Source: Pectinophora gossypiella (taxonomy: Eukaryota > Arthropoda > Insecta > Lepidoptera > Gelechiidae). From it: DNA of 64,000 bases. The stretch lies in NCBI RefSeq assembly GCF_024362695.1, contig NC_065424.1, positions 7,070,786 through 7,134,785 of the forward strand. The letters are read 5' to 3'. Both the position numbers and the translations under genes were made by a program. Shown here one piece after another: positions 10,815 through 25,002 of the stretch (positions are counted from its first letter, which is position 1; each line of letters begins with the position of its first letter). The notes under the pieces were generated by a model. It was not told where the DNA came from. It did no database searches and saw nothing but the letters and a program-made list of their open reading frames with translations.

Positions 10815-12373
10815 GTATTGTATACGGTGGTAAATACGTCCTTGATTTTTTAGAAAAGATATACCTTCTGGGTTATGGTAACCGTGGGAAACATCTTCGT
10901 TTAATGGGACAAAATTGTGAACGTTATAATCTCCTGAATGACAACACCATTGCCGACGAGATTTCTCTTCTTCGACCAATGGAGCATTACATCTTGGACA
11001 TCTATATGTTTGTTCAGACAGAGGCGACGTATTTTTTAAGTTATATAATCGAACAGTGCTGAGGTCATGCCCCTGTTTTTCACCTATTTTTTTTTTTTTT
11101 TTTGAATGTCAGCTGTGTTTGTATGTTACGACTATGTTCTGTATATCTTTGTATTGCTTTTTTGTTACTTTCGGGGTGAAGCTCGTAATAACTTTGAACG
11201 GCCGCGCGATGAACGTCTGGGTTCTGTTCGTTATAACGATGAACCGCCTTGCGATTAACTGCGGGGTTTTTCGTTGTATATTTCCTTGCGAAGCTTCGCG
11301 ATGCGCAATTTCTCTACTCGGTTTTGGTCCGCGTTTCTGTTTTTTGGGTCAGCCGTATTTATTTTTAACGCATTGGTTTTCGCCTTGATTACAAATTCTT
11401 TCTAGTAGGACAACTTGTTTTAAAATTGACAACTTCAAATCATTTGTAGTGTCATAAACTCTATCGGGTTTGAATCAACTTTCAATTTACTATCTAATTT
11501 TGCACAGAGGTTTGAAGCGAGGCCAGTGTTGACTGATAGTTTAACAAAATTGAATCTAAAGGTTGATTCACATTCAGTAATGGTGATGATATTAAATCTT
11601 TTAAGATGGACTGTGATGTTTCAGAACTAACCTGCGTTTCATTTTGCCACATTTGGTCGTCATTTAATACTCTTAATCGAGTTAATGAGTATTCGGATAC
11701 GTCGTAAATCTCATTCGTGAGCAAAAGTTTTGCTAGCGCATCGATTGAATTACATTTAAATAAACGTGCTACGTAAGGACCGTCCAATGGCTTGCCCTTT
11801 CCTATGCTAATATTTTTGCATGGCTGTTAAAGAAATAATATTCACCATTAAACCGCCAAAAACTAAAAGTATATGCCAGACCCGTAAGCAATGTGCTATC
11901 GGCACTGTCGTTGTGATTTGAATTGTTCACATTATAAGCGAATTGCGAATCGACAATATAGTCATTTGTATTAAAAAGAACTCTGTTGTCCAATATATGC
12001 TTTAAAGTTTAACCTATTTCTTTATTCGCCGGGGTCGTAGGTTACGTATTAGAAATGATGCAGTTGTCCTCCATGCTAACTATACGTATGTACGACGTTA
12101 TCCCCGACGCGAAGCTAATTGGGTAATTCATCTGGCATAAAATAACTGACACCCCTCTGAAGTAGATGTTTTAACTGCATGTAAAGTGTATCCCCCAATT
12201 TTAAAATTTTATCAATTTCGGCAGTAGTGAAAGATGCGCGATTATAGAACACAGAATAAATTGAAGCGCATGCTTTGGGAACCATACATTGCGAATTGTT
12301 ACCTTCATACATATCGGAGCCTTGGTGTGTTAAACCTAAGGAATCAGTAAATGTTAGATATTAATATATTTAA
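10815..12373 (-). pseudogene. Helitron N-terminal segment, unit 2
   Basis: Open pieces 12115-12312, 11802-11993 and 11494-11787. The T-run near 11085 is one base longer than in unit 1. Confidence 0.65.
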
Positions 12374-12615
12374 CAGGTAAGGTTATACACTTTATTAGGA
12401 AAATATTTAAATATATACAGGGCGCCCAAAATGACCGCAACATGTTTAAGGGGGTGATTGCTTAGGTCACAAGCATCAAGAAAATTAAAATTTTGCCATA
12501 GAAAATCGCCGCCTTGGGTCGGTTTTTTCGCCGCCGCCATTTCCCCAAAACTGAAGTTTTTTTTTTAATTTTTTTTTTGTGAACACTTGTGAATAGTTGT
12601 TTTATAAACCTTTAA

Positions 12616-15149
12616 TTATGGACGTTCTTTTTTTGTGACACTACCATGGACGCGAGGTCTTACGGACCGCTATATTTCATGGTAAAATTAATGATTAGAT
12701 ACTTTTATTTTATTAGTTTTTTATTATTATTATCAACTAGAGGTCTCAATCTTACAGACTTTACATGTGTTTAACCAAAACTTATTTTATTTTTTATGAA
12801 TTTTAACAAATTATCATTTTAAGGCACTTTCAGTCAAAATTTTACCTGAGATAACTTAAAGCAAGAAAAAAAATTAAACTTTAAAGTAGTTTGAACAATC
12901 ATATAAAATATCTTTAAATCTAAGGTTTAACGAATATAAAAAACAAAAAATGTACTTCTCAAAAAAAAAACTGACAATAGTCCAATATTGGTAACATTAT
13001 TGGCAGTCTTTGCACAAGGGCTTGGAACACTGCAGCCAAATCGCTTGTTTACAACTTACACAAGCGTAGTTAGTCTTTCGTTTTAATTTTGACGGACACA
13101 GCCAGCACGTCTTTCGCTTAGAATTATTCATTTCCGGTGTAGAGGTCTCTCCAACAGGCATATCTGCACCTAAAATTCGTGTCAGTGTCAATTTCAACTC
13201 CTTTTGCAAATTTGAATTCAGGGCACGTCTTTGTATACAAGGAACTACCAGAGACCGTGCTAATGCCTTGAGAAAATCTCTCGATTTCTTTGGCCTGATG
13301 CTGGTTGTGTAGAACGTAAGCGTTTACACCACACAGATCGAGGATTCTATAAAAAATCACCAGAGGTCATCTCCTTGTTCGTCGACTGCTCGAATAAATT
13401 GAACACTTCTTATCCGTCTCATCCACTTCTCCCTTGGTGGAGTTATAATATTGTATTATCTCAGGTTTTTTGGAGGCCTCGTCTACTGTGTCACTGTGAT
13501 GCATAGAAGATATCAAGACAACGGCTTTATTTTTCTTTGGGACATATGAACACACAGTTTTATCTTTAGTGAAACCAAATAAAGTTGACTGAATTTCTCG
13601 AGACTTCCCTGGTTGGAATTCTTTTGGTATCTCTCTCTTATTTTTCTTCACAGTCCCAACATACGTCAATTTTCTCTTTGACAGTTCATCTACAAGTTAG
13701 ATGGACGAAAACCAATTGTCTGCGGTCACGTTGCGATAGGTCCCTTGAATTGGTTTCGTCAAACGAATAACACATTCAGTAGGAACGAGGAACTTCTTTT
13801 CATCTTTTGATAACCCAATGCCATCAGAAGCTTTACCAAAATAAATATACCCGTTGTAAAAGTAAAACGTTTTGGCGTCACACAAGGCGCGCACAATAAG
13901 CCCATATTTTCCTGGTTTCTTTGGCATGTACGAGATCATGTGGCTTCTGCCACGAAACTACACCAACATCTCGTCAACAGTGACGCACTCGCCAACTTCG
14001 TAAAGTTTTTGAGAATTTGTGACGAATTTCTCAAAAATAGGAGAAATAGCCGCCAGCTTATCATTCTTTTGTCTTTCTGCACGATTAGCTTGGTCATCAA
14101 AACGTAGACATCGTAAAATGACTAAAAATCTAGTTTCCGACATGCAACATTTAAATATTTCGCAACCCGTACCATCTGTGGCGAAAATACAACTTGTTCT
14201 TTCATGGTTAGACTTCAATACAGCATAATAGTACAGTAATCCCAAAAAAGCATTCAAATCGACCATATCCAATTCTTTCAATTCGACCATATCCAATTCT
14301 TTCAATTCGGGTCTTCCCTGCCTTTTGAACTTTGCTCTAAATTCAGCTATTTTCACATTAGTCCAAGTCAAAATAGTCTCTCTCATTTCTGTATCAAAGA
14401 GCTTGTCCCAAATACTGAAAGGTTCCCTTCTTTCATCGTCAGCCAAGCTTGTGACGGGTCTGCTTATAACAATGTTATGCTGAGCAGTTCTAACCCTGCT
14501 GGAAGGTGGATTAGTACTCCATTTGAATCGATTTTTGCCATAATAATATTGAGATCGTCGTTGGCGTTGTTGAAGTTGTGCAATGGTCACATTATCTGAG
14601 CTGTCATGTTCAGATTCAGAACTGGAATTTCTTTCAGATGTGGGATTTCCTACGAAACAGGGATCTTCTTCAACTTCTCCTTGCTCACTTTCATGATTTT
14701 GTATGTAATCCTCTTCAGATACTAAACAGTCAACAATATTATCTTCAGAATCGGATTTGTCCGACTCCAAAAGTAGTTCGTTTACTTGATTTTCGAAAGT
14801 AGGATCATCAACTCGCAATATTTTGCTTGGCCTCTGTTGCAGTGGCGAATTTTGTGGTCGTTTTGATCTATTTTCGGACATTTTGAACTAACCTAACCTA
14901 AAACAAACATAGTATTGATAAAAAATAAAATGTATCGCAAATATAGACCCCAGGTCTCACAGACCGCGATCAAAGTTTAAAGTCAAATTACTCACCCGAT
15001 TCGCAGCCAACGACGCAACCTCCCGCTTCAACAGTCGTTTCGTTACTAAAACCGAAGCTACTGAGCGCGTCAGTAGTGAGGGGGGCGGGGAAGTGCGTGA
15101 ACACGAAAATTAAAAACTGCGAGCGGTCTGTCAGACCGCGTGTCCATAG
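12616..15149 (-). mobile_element. piggyBac element, array unit 2/3
   Basis: Same 2534 bp length, TTAA at 12612-12615 and 15150-15153. Confidence 0.85.
12997..14881 (-). pseudogene. piggyBac transposase pseudogene, array copy
   Basis: Same frame breaks as the copy at 5908-7792: stops at about 13958, 13697 and 13367, with the cysteine-rich tail in another frame at 12997-13209. Confidence 0.92.
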
Positions 15150-15400
15150 TTAAAGGTAAAACCTATTAAAAATACGTGGTTAAATATTAGGGTGGTCACA
15201 TTATAAATTTTCTTTTTCATTTTATGTTGCTTGAGATATTTTTTTCGTTCAACTTTGACCTACAGTGGTGAAAAAAAAATTATTGAACTTCAGTGGTGAA
15301 AGGGACTTTTTCACCAAAATTACAATCATAATTCTTTCCTTATTTTAAGTTAATTGTTATTATTTTGTTTCTGAGTAAAATGTTTAGTGATTTAGGAATA

Positions 15401-17146
15401 CTCACCCCGCATTCTCCGTGTAAGAAATTTGCCGTTTTGCATTTGTACCGCCTAACGTTTTTAAACATGGATCTTTCGCATTAATGTTATAAGTTTCGAA
15501 AAAGTCTTAAGTAGGATACCCGATCAAACTCCACAGTTAAAGGCCTACTGAAATAGTCTAAAAGATCCGAACTCGCATTATTAACTGCTTCGTTCGCCAG
15601 GCTTAAAAAAATCTGAATTTTTATCGGGCAAATGTGCTGCTAACATTTTTACCGCAGGGTTCCTAGCTACAATATCAAATTCGAGAACTCGCCACACTGC
15701 TTCGCTAGAACTAATATATCGCTTAGTAACATATTGTTCGATTTCATCCTCACGATGTTCTTCATCAACAACGGCAAATACGGGCTTCATCAGGTCGTTT
15801 AGTCATATATTTGAATAAATACTTAATTATACCACGCTGTGTGGACACTTCTAAACTTATGTGAGCATCACATTTTAAGAGAAGAGTAGGATTATAGATT
15901 ATAAATGTATAAAACCTCTACTATCGTCACTGAAGGTGACTGGTGTTTCTTTTTCTGGGAAATATATTAAGCAGTTTTTCTTTTCATTATTCCAACATGG
16001 CAAATTAGTTCGGCAAGGACCGGCGTATGGACCGTGTATCATATGATGCATGACAAATTCTTATAATAAAGTTTGTGCTGGCTCTGGTATGGTAGCACGA
16101 ACAAACTTATCAATATCCAGACTTTCTACTGGTCCATCACTTTCTACTCTAAAAGCAATATGCGCGTGTGGTAGTCCTCTTTCTTAGAACTCTATAACAT
16201 GCATTACATAAACAATTTTTCCGAATCATTTACTCGATTATAAATCTTTTAATGAATCTCCGAGTAATAAGTAGAAAACTCGAACACATGTACATGCACA
16301 TGGGAGGTATTTTGATCGACCTGATAATGTAGAATTATTTATTTCAGGCAAGTTAGGGTTACAAGTTAAAGTTTAAAAATATGATGGTGGACCTAACCTG
16401 TTTACCATTGCTACAGCATCCAGGTATTTTTTTCATATACCGCGAACCCCCTGTGAATGAGCAAGGTAAATAAATTTTACCAGGTTCTACTCCACCTTCT
16501 TCTAAAATAAACGCTAATTAACTCTTGGAGTGAAGCGACTCTTAGTCTGTTTTTTTTAGCTATTTTTTAAAACCGCAGGCGTTCTTGTAAATTTCTACAA
16601 AACATATCGACCATTCCTCAGATAAACGACCAAATATGCTAAATCGCGATTCTGATAAAAGTACACAACGGACATATTTAACCTAATTAAGCTTATTGTC
16701 GGTATTACTTCTCATATCTGGATGCCAACCCGTATTTCCGTGAGGATATAAGAGAGGATACTGAAAAGTCTCGTATAAGGAATCCATTATATCTATTGTT
16801 TGAGGCCTACTGTCTGCTATCTTTTTGACTACAATACAGCGTCGAGTAAATTCTTCGCGATCTGTACTAATAATTGCGGCAATTTCTTGACCAATACGTT
16901 GATCTCCGAGGATGTTACCGTGAGTCGCGCAAGTAGTTTTTTTGAACTTCAAGAAAGCTTCTGATGATACCTCTAAACTTAACCTTTTAATACATTTTAT
17001 GTATGGATATCCTTGTGCATGAACCCTGTAATCATTTGGACTACCGTTTTATCTAAACTTAATTCGTCAGTTAAACTCTCTCTTTCGCTAGTGTCATTTA
17101 TGTAAAAAATAATATTATTAGGACTTTCATTGTAAGATTAATCAAA
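15401..17146 (-). pseudogene. Helitron Rep segment, unit 3
   Basis: Open pieces at 15581-15790 and 16683-16952. One T fewer near 16562 is the only difference seen from unit 1. Confidence 0.88.
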
Positions 17147-17148
17147 TA

Positions 17149-17908
17149 CTGTGGACCCCCGGTAGTCCGACAAACATTTTGCAGGGCAGTATCGAACTAT
17201 CGAATTCGTCGGATTATAGAGTACTGCCTAAGACCCTCTATAATCCGGATTTTTTTCCAAAAGAGTACCTTGTCATCCGACAAATTACAGATCCAATGAT
17301 GAAATTCTTTATACATACATATTATATATACATTTATGTATGTATTCTGAAGTACAAATCATACTTCATTATGTACATATGTAATTTAGTCAATTAAACA
17401 ACAATAAAGCGCTTACGTTTTATTATAAAATTAACGTTATTAATGCTATAGAACTTACAAAAAATATGCAATAACTTTACGTTAGGAAATAATTGTGTAC
17501 ACAAATGTACATAATAATATTATGTACTAAAATAATCAAAAACTATGAATCAATTATGTAATTTAAGAAGCATGCAAAAATTCATAATTTTTTTTTTGTT
17601 TAACATTGTTGAAACGCGAGATTAAAGCTTTGTCCCTCACTCTTCTCAAAAGTAGAAGTTCGTTGTAGGATGCACCATTTTCTTCAGCCCATTGCAAACC
17701 CAGCTCAAAGGCATTAATTGCATCTTTTGCATTCACTTGCGGAGTAGTTGCAATCACTTCGTCGTCATCTTCCTGATTTATTGTTGTATGACTAAAAATC
17801 TCTTTTATAATCTCTTCGTCAGACATTCCATGAAAAATATTTTCCTCTTTATCCATTCCACGGCAGCAGGTTTCCAAATCTTCCGGACTTATTTGTGTTT
17901 CACACACT
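17149..17908 (-). mobile_element. Tigger/pogo-type fragment, unit 3
   Basis: C-terminal transposase frame at 17563-17907. Confidence 0.7.
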
Positions 17909-19466
17909 GTATTGTATACGGTGGTAAATACGTCCTTGATTTTTTAGAAAAGATATACCTTCTGGGTTATGGTAACCGTGGGAAACATCTTCGTTTAATG
18001 GGACAAAATTGTGAACGTTATAATCTCCTGAATGACAACACCATTGCCGACGAGATTTCTCTTCTTCGACCAATGGAGCATTACATCTTGGACATCTATA
18101 TGTTTGTTCAGACAGAGGCGACGTATTTTTTAAGTTATATAATCGAACAGTGCTGAGGTCATGCCCCTGTTTTTCACCTATTTTTTTTTTTTTTTTGAAT
18201 GTCAGCTGTGTTTGTATGTTACGACTATGTTCTGTATATCTTTGTATTGCTTTTTTGTTACTTTCGGGGTGAAGCTCGTAATAACTTTGAACGGCCGCGC
18301 GATGAACGTCTGGGTTCTGTTCGTTATAACGATGAACCGCCTTGCGATTAACTGCGGGGTTTTTCGTTGTATATTTCCTTGCGAAGCTTCGCGATGCGCA
18401 ATTTCTCTACTCGGTTTTGGTCCGCGTTTCTGTTTTTTGGGTCAGCCGTATTTATTTTTAACGCATTGGTTTTCGCCTTGATTACAAATTCTTTCTAGTA
18501 GGACAACTTGTTTTAAAATTGACAACTTCAAATCATTTGTAGTGTCATAAACTCTATCGGGTTTGAATCAACTTTCAATTTACTATCTAATTTTGCACAG
18601 AGGTTTGAAGCGAGGCCAGTGTTGACTGATAGTTTAACAAAATTGAATCTAAAGGTTGATTCACATTCAGTAATGGTGATGATATTAAATCTTTTAAGAT
18701 GGACTGTGATGTTTCAGAACTAACCTGCGTTTCATTTTGCCACATTTGGTCGTCATTTAATACTCTTAATCGAGTTAATGAGTATTCGGATACGTCGTAA
18801 ATCTCATTCGTGAGCAAAAGTTTTGCTAGCGCATCGATTGAATTACATTTAAATAAACGTGCTACGTAAGGACCGTCCAATGGCTTGCCCTTTCCTATGC
18901 TAATATTTTTGCATGGCTGTTAAAGAAATAATATTCACCATTAAACCGCCAAAAACTAAAAGTATATGCCAGACCCGTAAGCAATGTGCTATCGGCACTG
19001 TCGTTGTGATTTGAATTGTTCACATTATAAGCGAATTGCGAATCGACAATATAGTCATTTGTATTAAAAAGAACTCTGTTGTCCAATATATGCTTTAAAG
19101 TTTAACCTATTTCTTTATTCGCCGGGGTCGTAGGTTACGTATTAGAAATGATGCAGTTGTCCTCCATGCTAACTATACGTATGTACGACGTTATCCCCGA
19201 CGCGAAGCTAATTGGGTAATTCATCTGGCATAAAATAACTGACACCCCTCTGAAGTAGATGTTTTAACTGCATGTAAAGTGTATCCCCCAATTTTAAAAT
19301 TTTATCAATTTCGGCAGTAGTGAAAGATGCGCGATTATAGAACACAGAATAAATTGAAGCGCATGCTTTGGGAACCATACATTGCGAATTGTTACCTTCA
19401 TACATATCGGAGCCTTGGTGTGTTAAACCTAAGGAATCAGTAAATGTTAGATATTAATATATTTAA
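17909..19466 (-). pseudogene. Helitron N-terminal segment, unit 3
   Basis: Open pieces 19208-19405, 18895-19086 and 18587-18880. Confidence 0.65.
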
Positions 19467-19708
19467 CAGGTAAGGTTATACACTTTATTAGGAAAATATT
19501 TAAATATATACAGGGCGCCCAAAATGACCGCAACATGTTTAAGGGGGTGATTGCTTAGGTCACAAGCATCAAGAAAATTAAAATTTTGCCATAGAAAATC
19601 GCCGCCTTGGGTCGGTTTTTTTCGCCGCCGCCATTTCCCCAAAACTGAAGTTTTTTTTTTAATTTTTTTTTGTGAACACTTGTGAATAGTTGTTTTATAA
19701 ACCTTTAA

Positions 19709-22242
19709 TTATGGACGTTCTTTTTTTGTGACACTACCATGGACGCGAGGTCTTACGGACCGCTATATTTCATGGTAAAATTAATGATTAGATACTTTTA
19801 TTTTATTAGTTTTTTATTATTATTATCAACTAGAGGTCTCAATCTTACAGACTTTACATGTGTTTAACCAAAACTTATTTTATTTTTTATGAATTTTAAC
19901 AAATTATCATTTTAAGGCACTTTCAGTCAAAATTTTACCTGAGATAACTTAAAGCAAGAAAAAAAATTAAACTTTAAAGTAGTTTGAACAATCATATAAA
20001 ATATCTTTAAATCTAAGGTTTAACGAATATAAAAAACAAAAAATGTACTTCTCAAAAAAAAAACTGACAATAGTCCAATATTGGTAACATTATTGGCAGT
20101 CTTTGCACAAGGGCTTGGAACACTGCAGCCAAATCGCTTGTTTACAACTTACACAAGCGTAGTTAGTCTTTCGTTTTAATTTTGACGGACACAGCCAGCA
20201 CGTCTTTCGCTTAGAATTATTCATTTCCGGTGTAGAGGTCTCTCCAACAGGCATATCTGCACCTAAAATTCGTGTCAGTGTCAATTTCAACTCCTTTTGC
20301 AAATTTGAATTCAGGGCACGTCTTTGTATACAAGGAACTACCAGAGACCGTGCTAATGCCTTGAGAAAATCTCTCGATTTCTTTGGCCTGATGCTGGTTG
20401 TGTAGAACGTAAGCGTTTACACCACACAGATCGAGGATTCTATAAAAAATCACCAGAGGTCATCTCCTTGTTCGTCGACTGCTCGAATAAATTGAACACT
20501 TCTTATCCGTCTCATCCACTTCTCCCTTGGTGGAGTTATAATATTGTATTATCTCAGGTTTTTTGGAGGCCTCGTCTACTGTGTCACTGTGATGCATAGA
20601 AGATATCAAGACAACGGCTTTATTTTTCTTTGGGACATATGAACACACAGTTTTATCTTTAGTGAAACCAAATAAAGTTGACTGAATTTCTCGAGACTTC
20701 CCTGGTTGGAATTCTTTTGGTATCTCTCTCTTATTTTTCTTCACAGTCCCAACATACGTCAATTTTCTCTTTGACAGTTCATCTACAAGTTAGATGGACG
20801 AAAACCAATTGTCTGCGGTCACGTTGCGATAGGTCCCTTGAATTGGTTTCGTCAAACGAATAACACATTCAGTAGGAACGAGGAACTTCTTTTCATCTTT
20901 TGATAACCCAATGCCATCAGAAGCTTTACCAAAATAAATATACCCGTTGTAAAAGTAAAACGTTTTGGCGTCACACAAGGCGCGCACAATAAGCCCATAT
21001 TTTCCTGGTTTCTTTGGCATGTACGAGATCATGTGGCTTCTGCCACGAAACTACACCAACATCTCGTCAACAGTGACGCACTCGCCAACTTCGTAAAGTT
21101 TTTGAGAATTTGTGACGAATTTCTCAAAAATAGGAGAAATAGCCGCCAGCTTATCATTCTTTTGTCTTTCTGCACGATTAGCTTGGTCATCAAAACGTAG
21201 ACATCGTAAAATGACTAAAAATCTAGTTTCCGACATGCAACATTTAAATATTTCGCAACCCGTACCATCTGTGGCGAAAATACAACTTGTTCTTTCATGG
21301 TTAGACTTCAATACAGCATAATAGTACAGTAATCCCAAAAAAGCATTCAAATCGACCATATCCAATTCTTTCAATTCGACCATATCCAATTCTTTCAATT
21401 CGGGTCTTCCCTGCCTTTTGAACTTTGCTCTAAATTCAGCTATTTTCACATTAGTCCAAGTCAAAATAGTCTCTCTCATTTCTGTATCAAAGAGCTTGTC
21501 CCAAATACTGAAAGGTTCCCTTCTTTCATCGTCAGCCAAGCTTGTGACGGGTCTGCTTATAACAATGTTATGCTGAGCAGTTCTAACCCTGCTGGAAGGT
21601 GGATTAGTACTCCATTTGAATCGATTTTTGCCATAATAATATTGAGATCGTCGTTGGCGTTGTTGAAGTTGTGCAATGGTCACATTATCTGAGCTGTCAT
21701 GTTCAGATTCAGAACTGGAATTTCTTTCAGATGTGGGATTTCCTACGAAACAGGGATCTTCTTCAACTTCTCCTTGCTCACTTTCATGATTTTGTATGTA
21801 ATCCTCTTCAGATACTAAACAGTCAACAATATTATCTTCAGAATCGGATTTGTCCGACTCCAAAAGTAGTTCGTTTACTTGATTTTCGAAAGTAGGATCA
21901 TCAACTCGCAATATTTTGCTTGGCCTCTGTTGCAGTGGCGAATTTTGTGGTCGTTTTGATCTATTTTCGGACATTTTGAACTAACCTAACCTAAAACAAA
22001 CATAGTATTGATAAAAAATAAAATGTATCGCAAATATAGACCCCAGGTCTCACAGACCGCGATCAAAGTTTAAAGTCAAATTACTCACCCGATTCGCAGC
22101 CAACGACGCAACCTCCCGCTTCAACAGTCGTTTCGTTACTAAAACCGAAGCTACTGAGCGCGTCAGTAGTGAGGGGGGCGGGGAAGTGCGTGAACACGAA
22201 AATTAAAAACTGCGAGCGGTCTGTCAGACCGCGTGTCCATAG
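19709..22242 (-). mobile_element. piggyBac element, array unit 3/4
   Basis: Same 2534 bp length, TTAA at 19705-19708 and 22243-22246. Confidence 0.85.
20090..21974 (-). pseudogene. piggyBac transposase pseudogene, array copy
   Basis: Stops at about 21051, 20790 and 20460, tail out of frame at 20090-20302. Confidence 0.92.
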
Positions 22243-22493
22243 TTAAAGGTAAAACCTATTAAAAATACGTGGTTAAATATTAGGGTGGTCACATTATAAA
22301 TTTTCTTTTTCATTTTATGTTGCTTGAGATATTTTTTTCGTTCAACTTTGACCTACAGTGGTGAAAAAAAAATTATTGAACTTCAGTGGTGAAAGGGACT
22401 TTTTCACCAAAATTACAATCATAATTCTTTCCTTATTTTAAGTTAATTGTTATTATTTTGTTTCTGAGTAAAATGTTTAGTGATTTAGGAATA

Positions 22494-24240
22494 CTCACCC
22501 CGCATTCTCCGTGTAAGAAATTTGCCGTTTTGCATTTGTACCGCCTAACGTTTTTAAACATGGATCTTTCGCATTAATGTTATAAGTTTCGAAAAAGTCT
22601 TAAGTAGGATACCCGATCAAACTCCACAGTTAAAGGCCTACTGAAATAGTCTAAAAGATCCGAACTCGCATTATTAACTGCTTCGTTCGCCAGGCTTAAA
22701 AAAATCTGAATTTTTATCGGGCAAATGTGCTGCTAACATTTTTACCGCAGGGTTCCTAGCTACAATATCAAATTCGAGAACTCGCCACACTGCTTCGCTA
22801 GAACTAATATATCGCTTAGTAACATATTGTTCGATTTCATCCTCACGATGTTCTTCATCAACAACGGCAAATACGGGCTTCATCAGGTCGTTTAGTCATA
22901 TATTTGAATAAATACTTAATTATACCACGCTGTGTGGACACTTCTAAACTTATGTGAGCATCACATTTTAAGAGAAGAGTAGGATTATAGATTATAAATG
23001 TATAAAACCTCTACTATCGTCACTGAAGGTGACTGGTGTTTCTTTTTCTGGGAAATATATTAAGCAGTTTTTCTTTTCATTATTCCAACATGGCAAATTA
23101 GTTCGGCAAGGACCGGCGTATGGACCGTGTATCATATGATGCATGACAAATTCTTATAATAAAGTTTGTGCTGGCTCTGGTATGGTAGCACGAACAAACT
23201 TATCAATATCCAGACTTTCTACTGGTCCATCACTTTCTACTCTAAAAGCAATATGCGCGTGTGGTAGTCCTCTTTCTTAGAACTCTATAACATGCATTAC
23301 ATAAACAATTTTTCCGAATCATTTACTCGATTATAAATCTTTTAATGAATCTCCGAGTAATAAGTAGAAAACTCGAACACATGTACATGCACATGGGAGG
23401 TATTTTGATCGACCTGATAATGTAGAATTATTTATTTCAGGCAAGTTAGGGTTACAAGTTAAAGTTTAAAAATATGATGGTGGACCTAACCTGTTTACCA
23501 TTGCTACAGCATCCAGGTATTTTTTTCATATACCGCGAACCCCCTGTGAATGAGCAAGGTAAATAAATTTTACCAGGTTCTACTCCACCTTCTTCTAAAA
23601 TAAACGCTAATTAACTCTTGGAGTGAAGCGACTCTTAGTCTGTTTTTTTTAGCTATTTTTTTAAAACCGCAGGCGTTCTTGTAAATTTCTACAAAACATA
23701 TCGACCATTCCTCAGATAAACGACCAAATATGCTAAATCGCGATTCTGATAAAAGTACACAACGGACATATTTAACCTAATTAAGCTTATTGTCGGTATT
23801 ACTTCTCATATCTGGATGCCAACCCGTATTTCCGTGAGGATATAAGAGAGGATACTGAAAAGTCTCGTATAAGGAATCCATTATATCTATTGTTTGAGGC
23901 CTACTGTCTGCTATCTTTTTGACTACAATACAGCGTCGAGTAAATTCTTCGCGATCTGTACTAATAATTGCGGCAATTTCTTGACCAATACGTTGATCTC
24001 CGAGGATGTTACCGTGAGTCGCGCAAGTAGTTTTTTTGAACTTCAAGAAAGCTTCTGATGATACCTCTAAACTTAACCTTTTAATACATTTTATGTATGG
24101 ATATCCTTGTGCATGAACCCTGTAATCATTTGGACTACCGTTTTATCTAAACTTAATTCGTCAGTTAAACTCTCTCTTTCGCTAGTGTCATTTATGTAAA
24201 AAATAATATTATTAGGACTTTCATTGTAAGATTAATCAAA
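22494..24240 (-). pseudogene. Helitron Rep segment, unit 4
   Basis: Open pieces at 22674-22883 and 23777-24046, with the same breaks as unit 1. Confidence 0.88.
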
Positions 24241-24242
24241 TA

Positions 24243-25002
24243 CTGTGGACCCCCGGTAGTCCGACAAACATTTTGCAGGGCAGTATCGAACTATCGAATT
24301 CGTCGGATTATAGAGTACTGCCTAAGACCCTCTATAATCCGGATTTTTTTCCAAAAGAGTACCTTGTCATCCGACAAATTACAGATCCAATGATGAAATT
24401 CTTTATACATACATATTATATATACATTTATGTATGTATTCTGAAGTACAAATCATACTTCATTATGTACATATGTAATTTAGTCAATTAAACAACAATA
24501 AAGCGCTTACGTTTTATTATAAAATTAACGTTATTAATGCTATAGAACTTACAAAAAATATGCAATAACTTTACGTTAGGAAATAATTGTGTACACAAAT
24601 GTACATAATAATATTATGTACTAAAATAATCAAAAACTATGAATCAATTATGTAATTTAAGAAGCATGCAAAAATTCATAATTTTTTTTTTGTTTAACAT
24701 TGTTGAAACGCGAGATTAAAGCTTTGTCCCTCACTCTTCTCAAAAGTAGAAGTTCGTTGTAGGATGCACCATTTTCTTCAGCCCATTGCAAACCCAGCTC
24801 AAAGGCATTAATTGCATCTTTTGCATTCACTTGCGGAGTAGTTGCAATCACTTCGTCGTCATCTTCCTGATTTATTGTTGTATGACTAAAAATCTCTTTT
24901 ATAATCTCTTCGTCAGACATTCCATGAAAAATATTTTCCTCTTTATCCATTCCACGGCAGCAGGTTTCCAAATCTTCCGGACTTATTTGTGTTTCACACA
25001 CT
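24243..25002 (-). mobile_element. Tigger/pogo-type fragment, unit 4
   Basis: C-terminal transposase frame at 24657-25001. Confidence 0.7.

Larger units (their letters stand above)
7095..14183. repeat. Array unit 2 (7089 bp, carries a private ~7-bp change)
   Basis: Differs from unit 1 by one extra T in the run near 9461, a ~7-bp shorter version at 9587-9597 ('cattaacttaagctt'), and one extra T in the run near 11085. The ~7-bp change removes a stop and lengthens the open Helitron frame to 9508-9858. Confidence 0.95.
14184..21276. repeat. Array unit 3 (7093 bp)
   Basis: Differs from unit 1 by one T fewer near 16562, one T more near 19615 and one T fewer near 19665. I saw no other differences by eye. 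Confidence 0.95.
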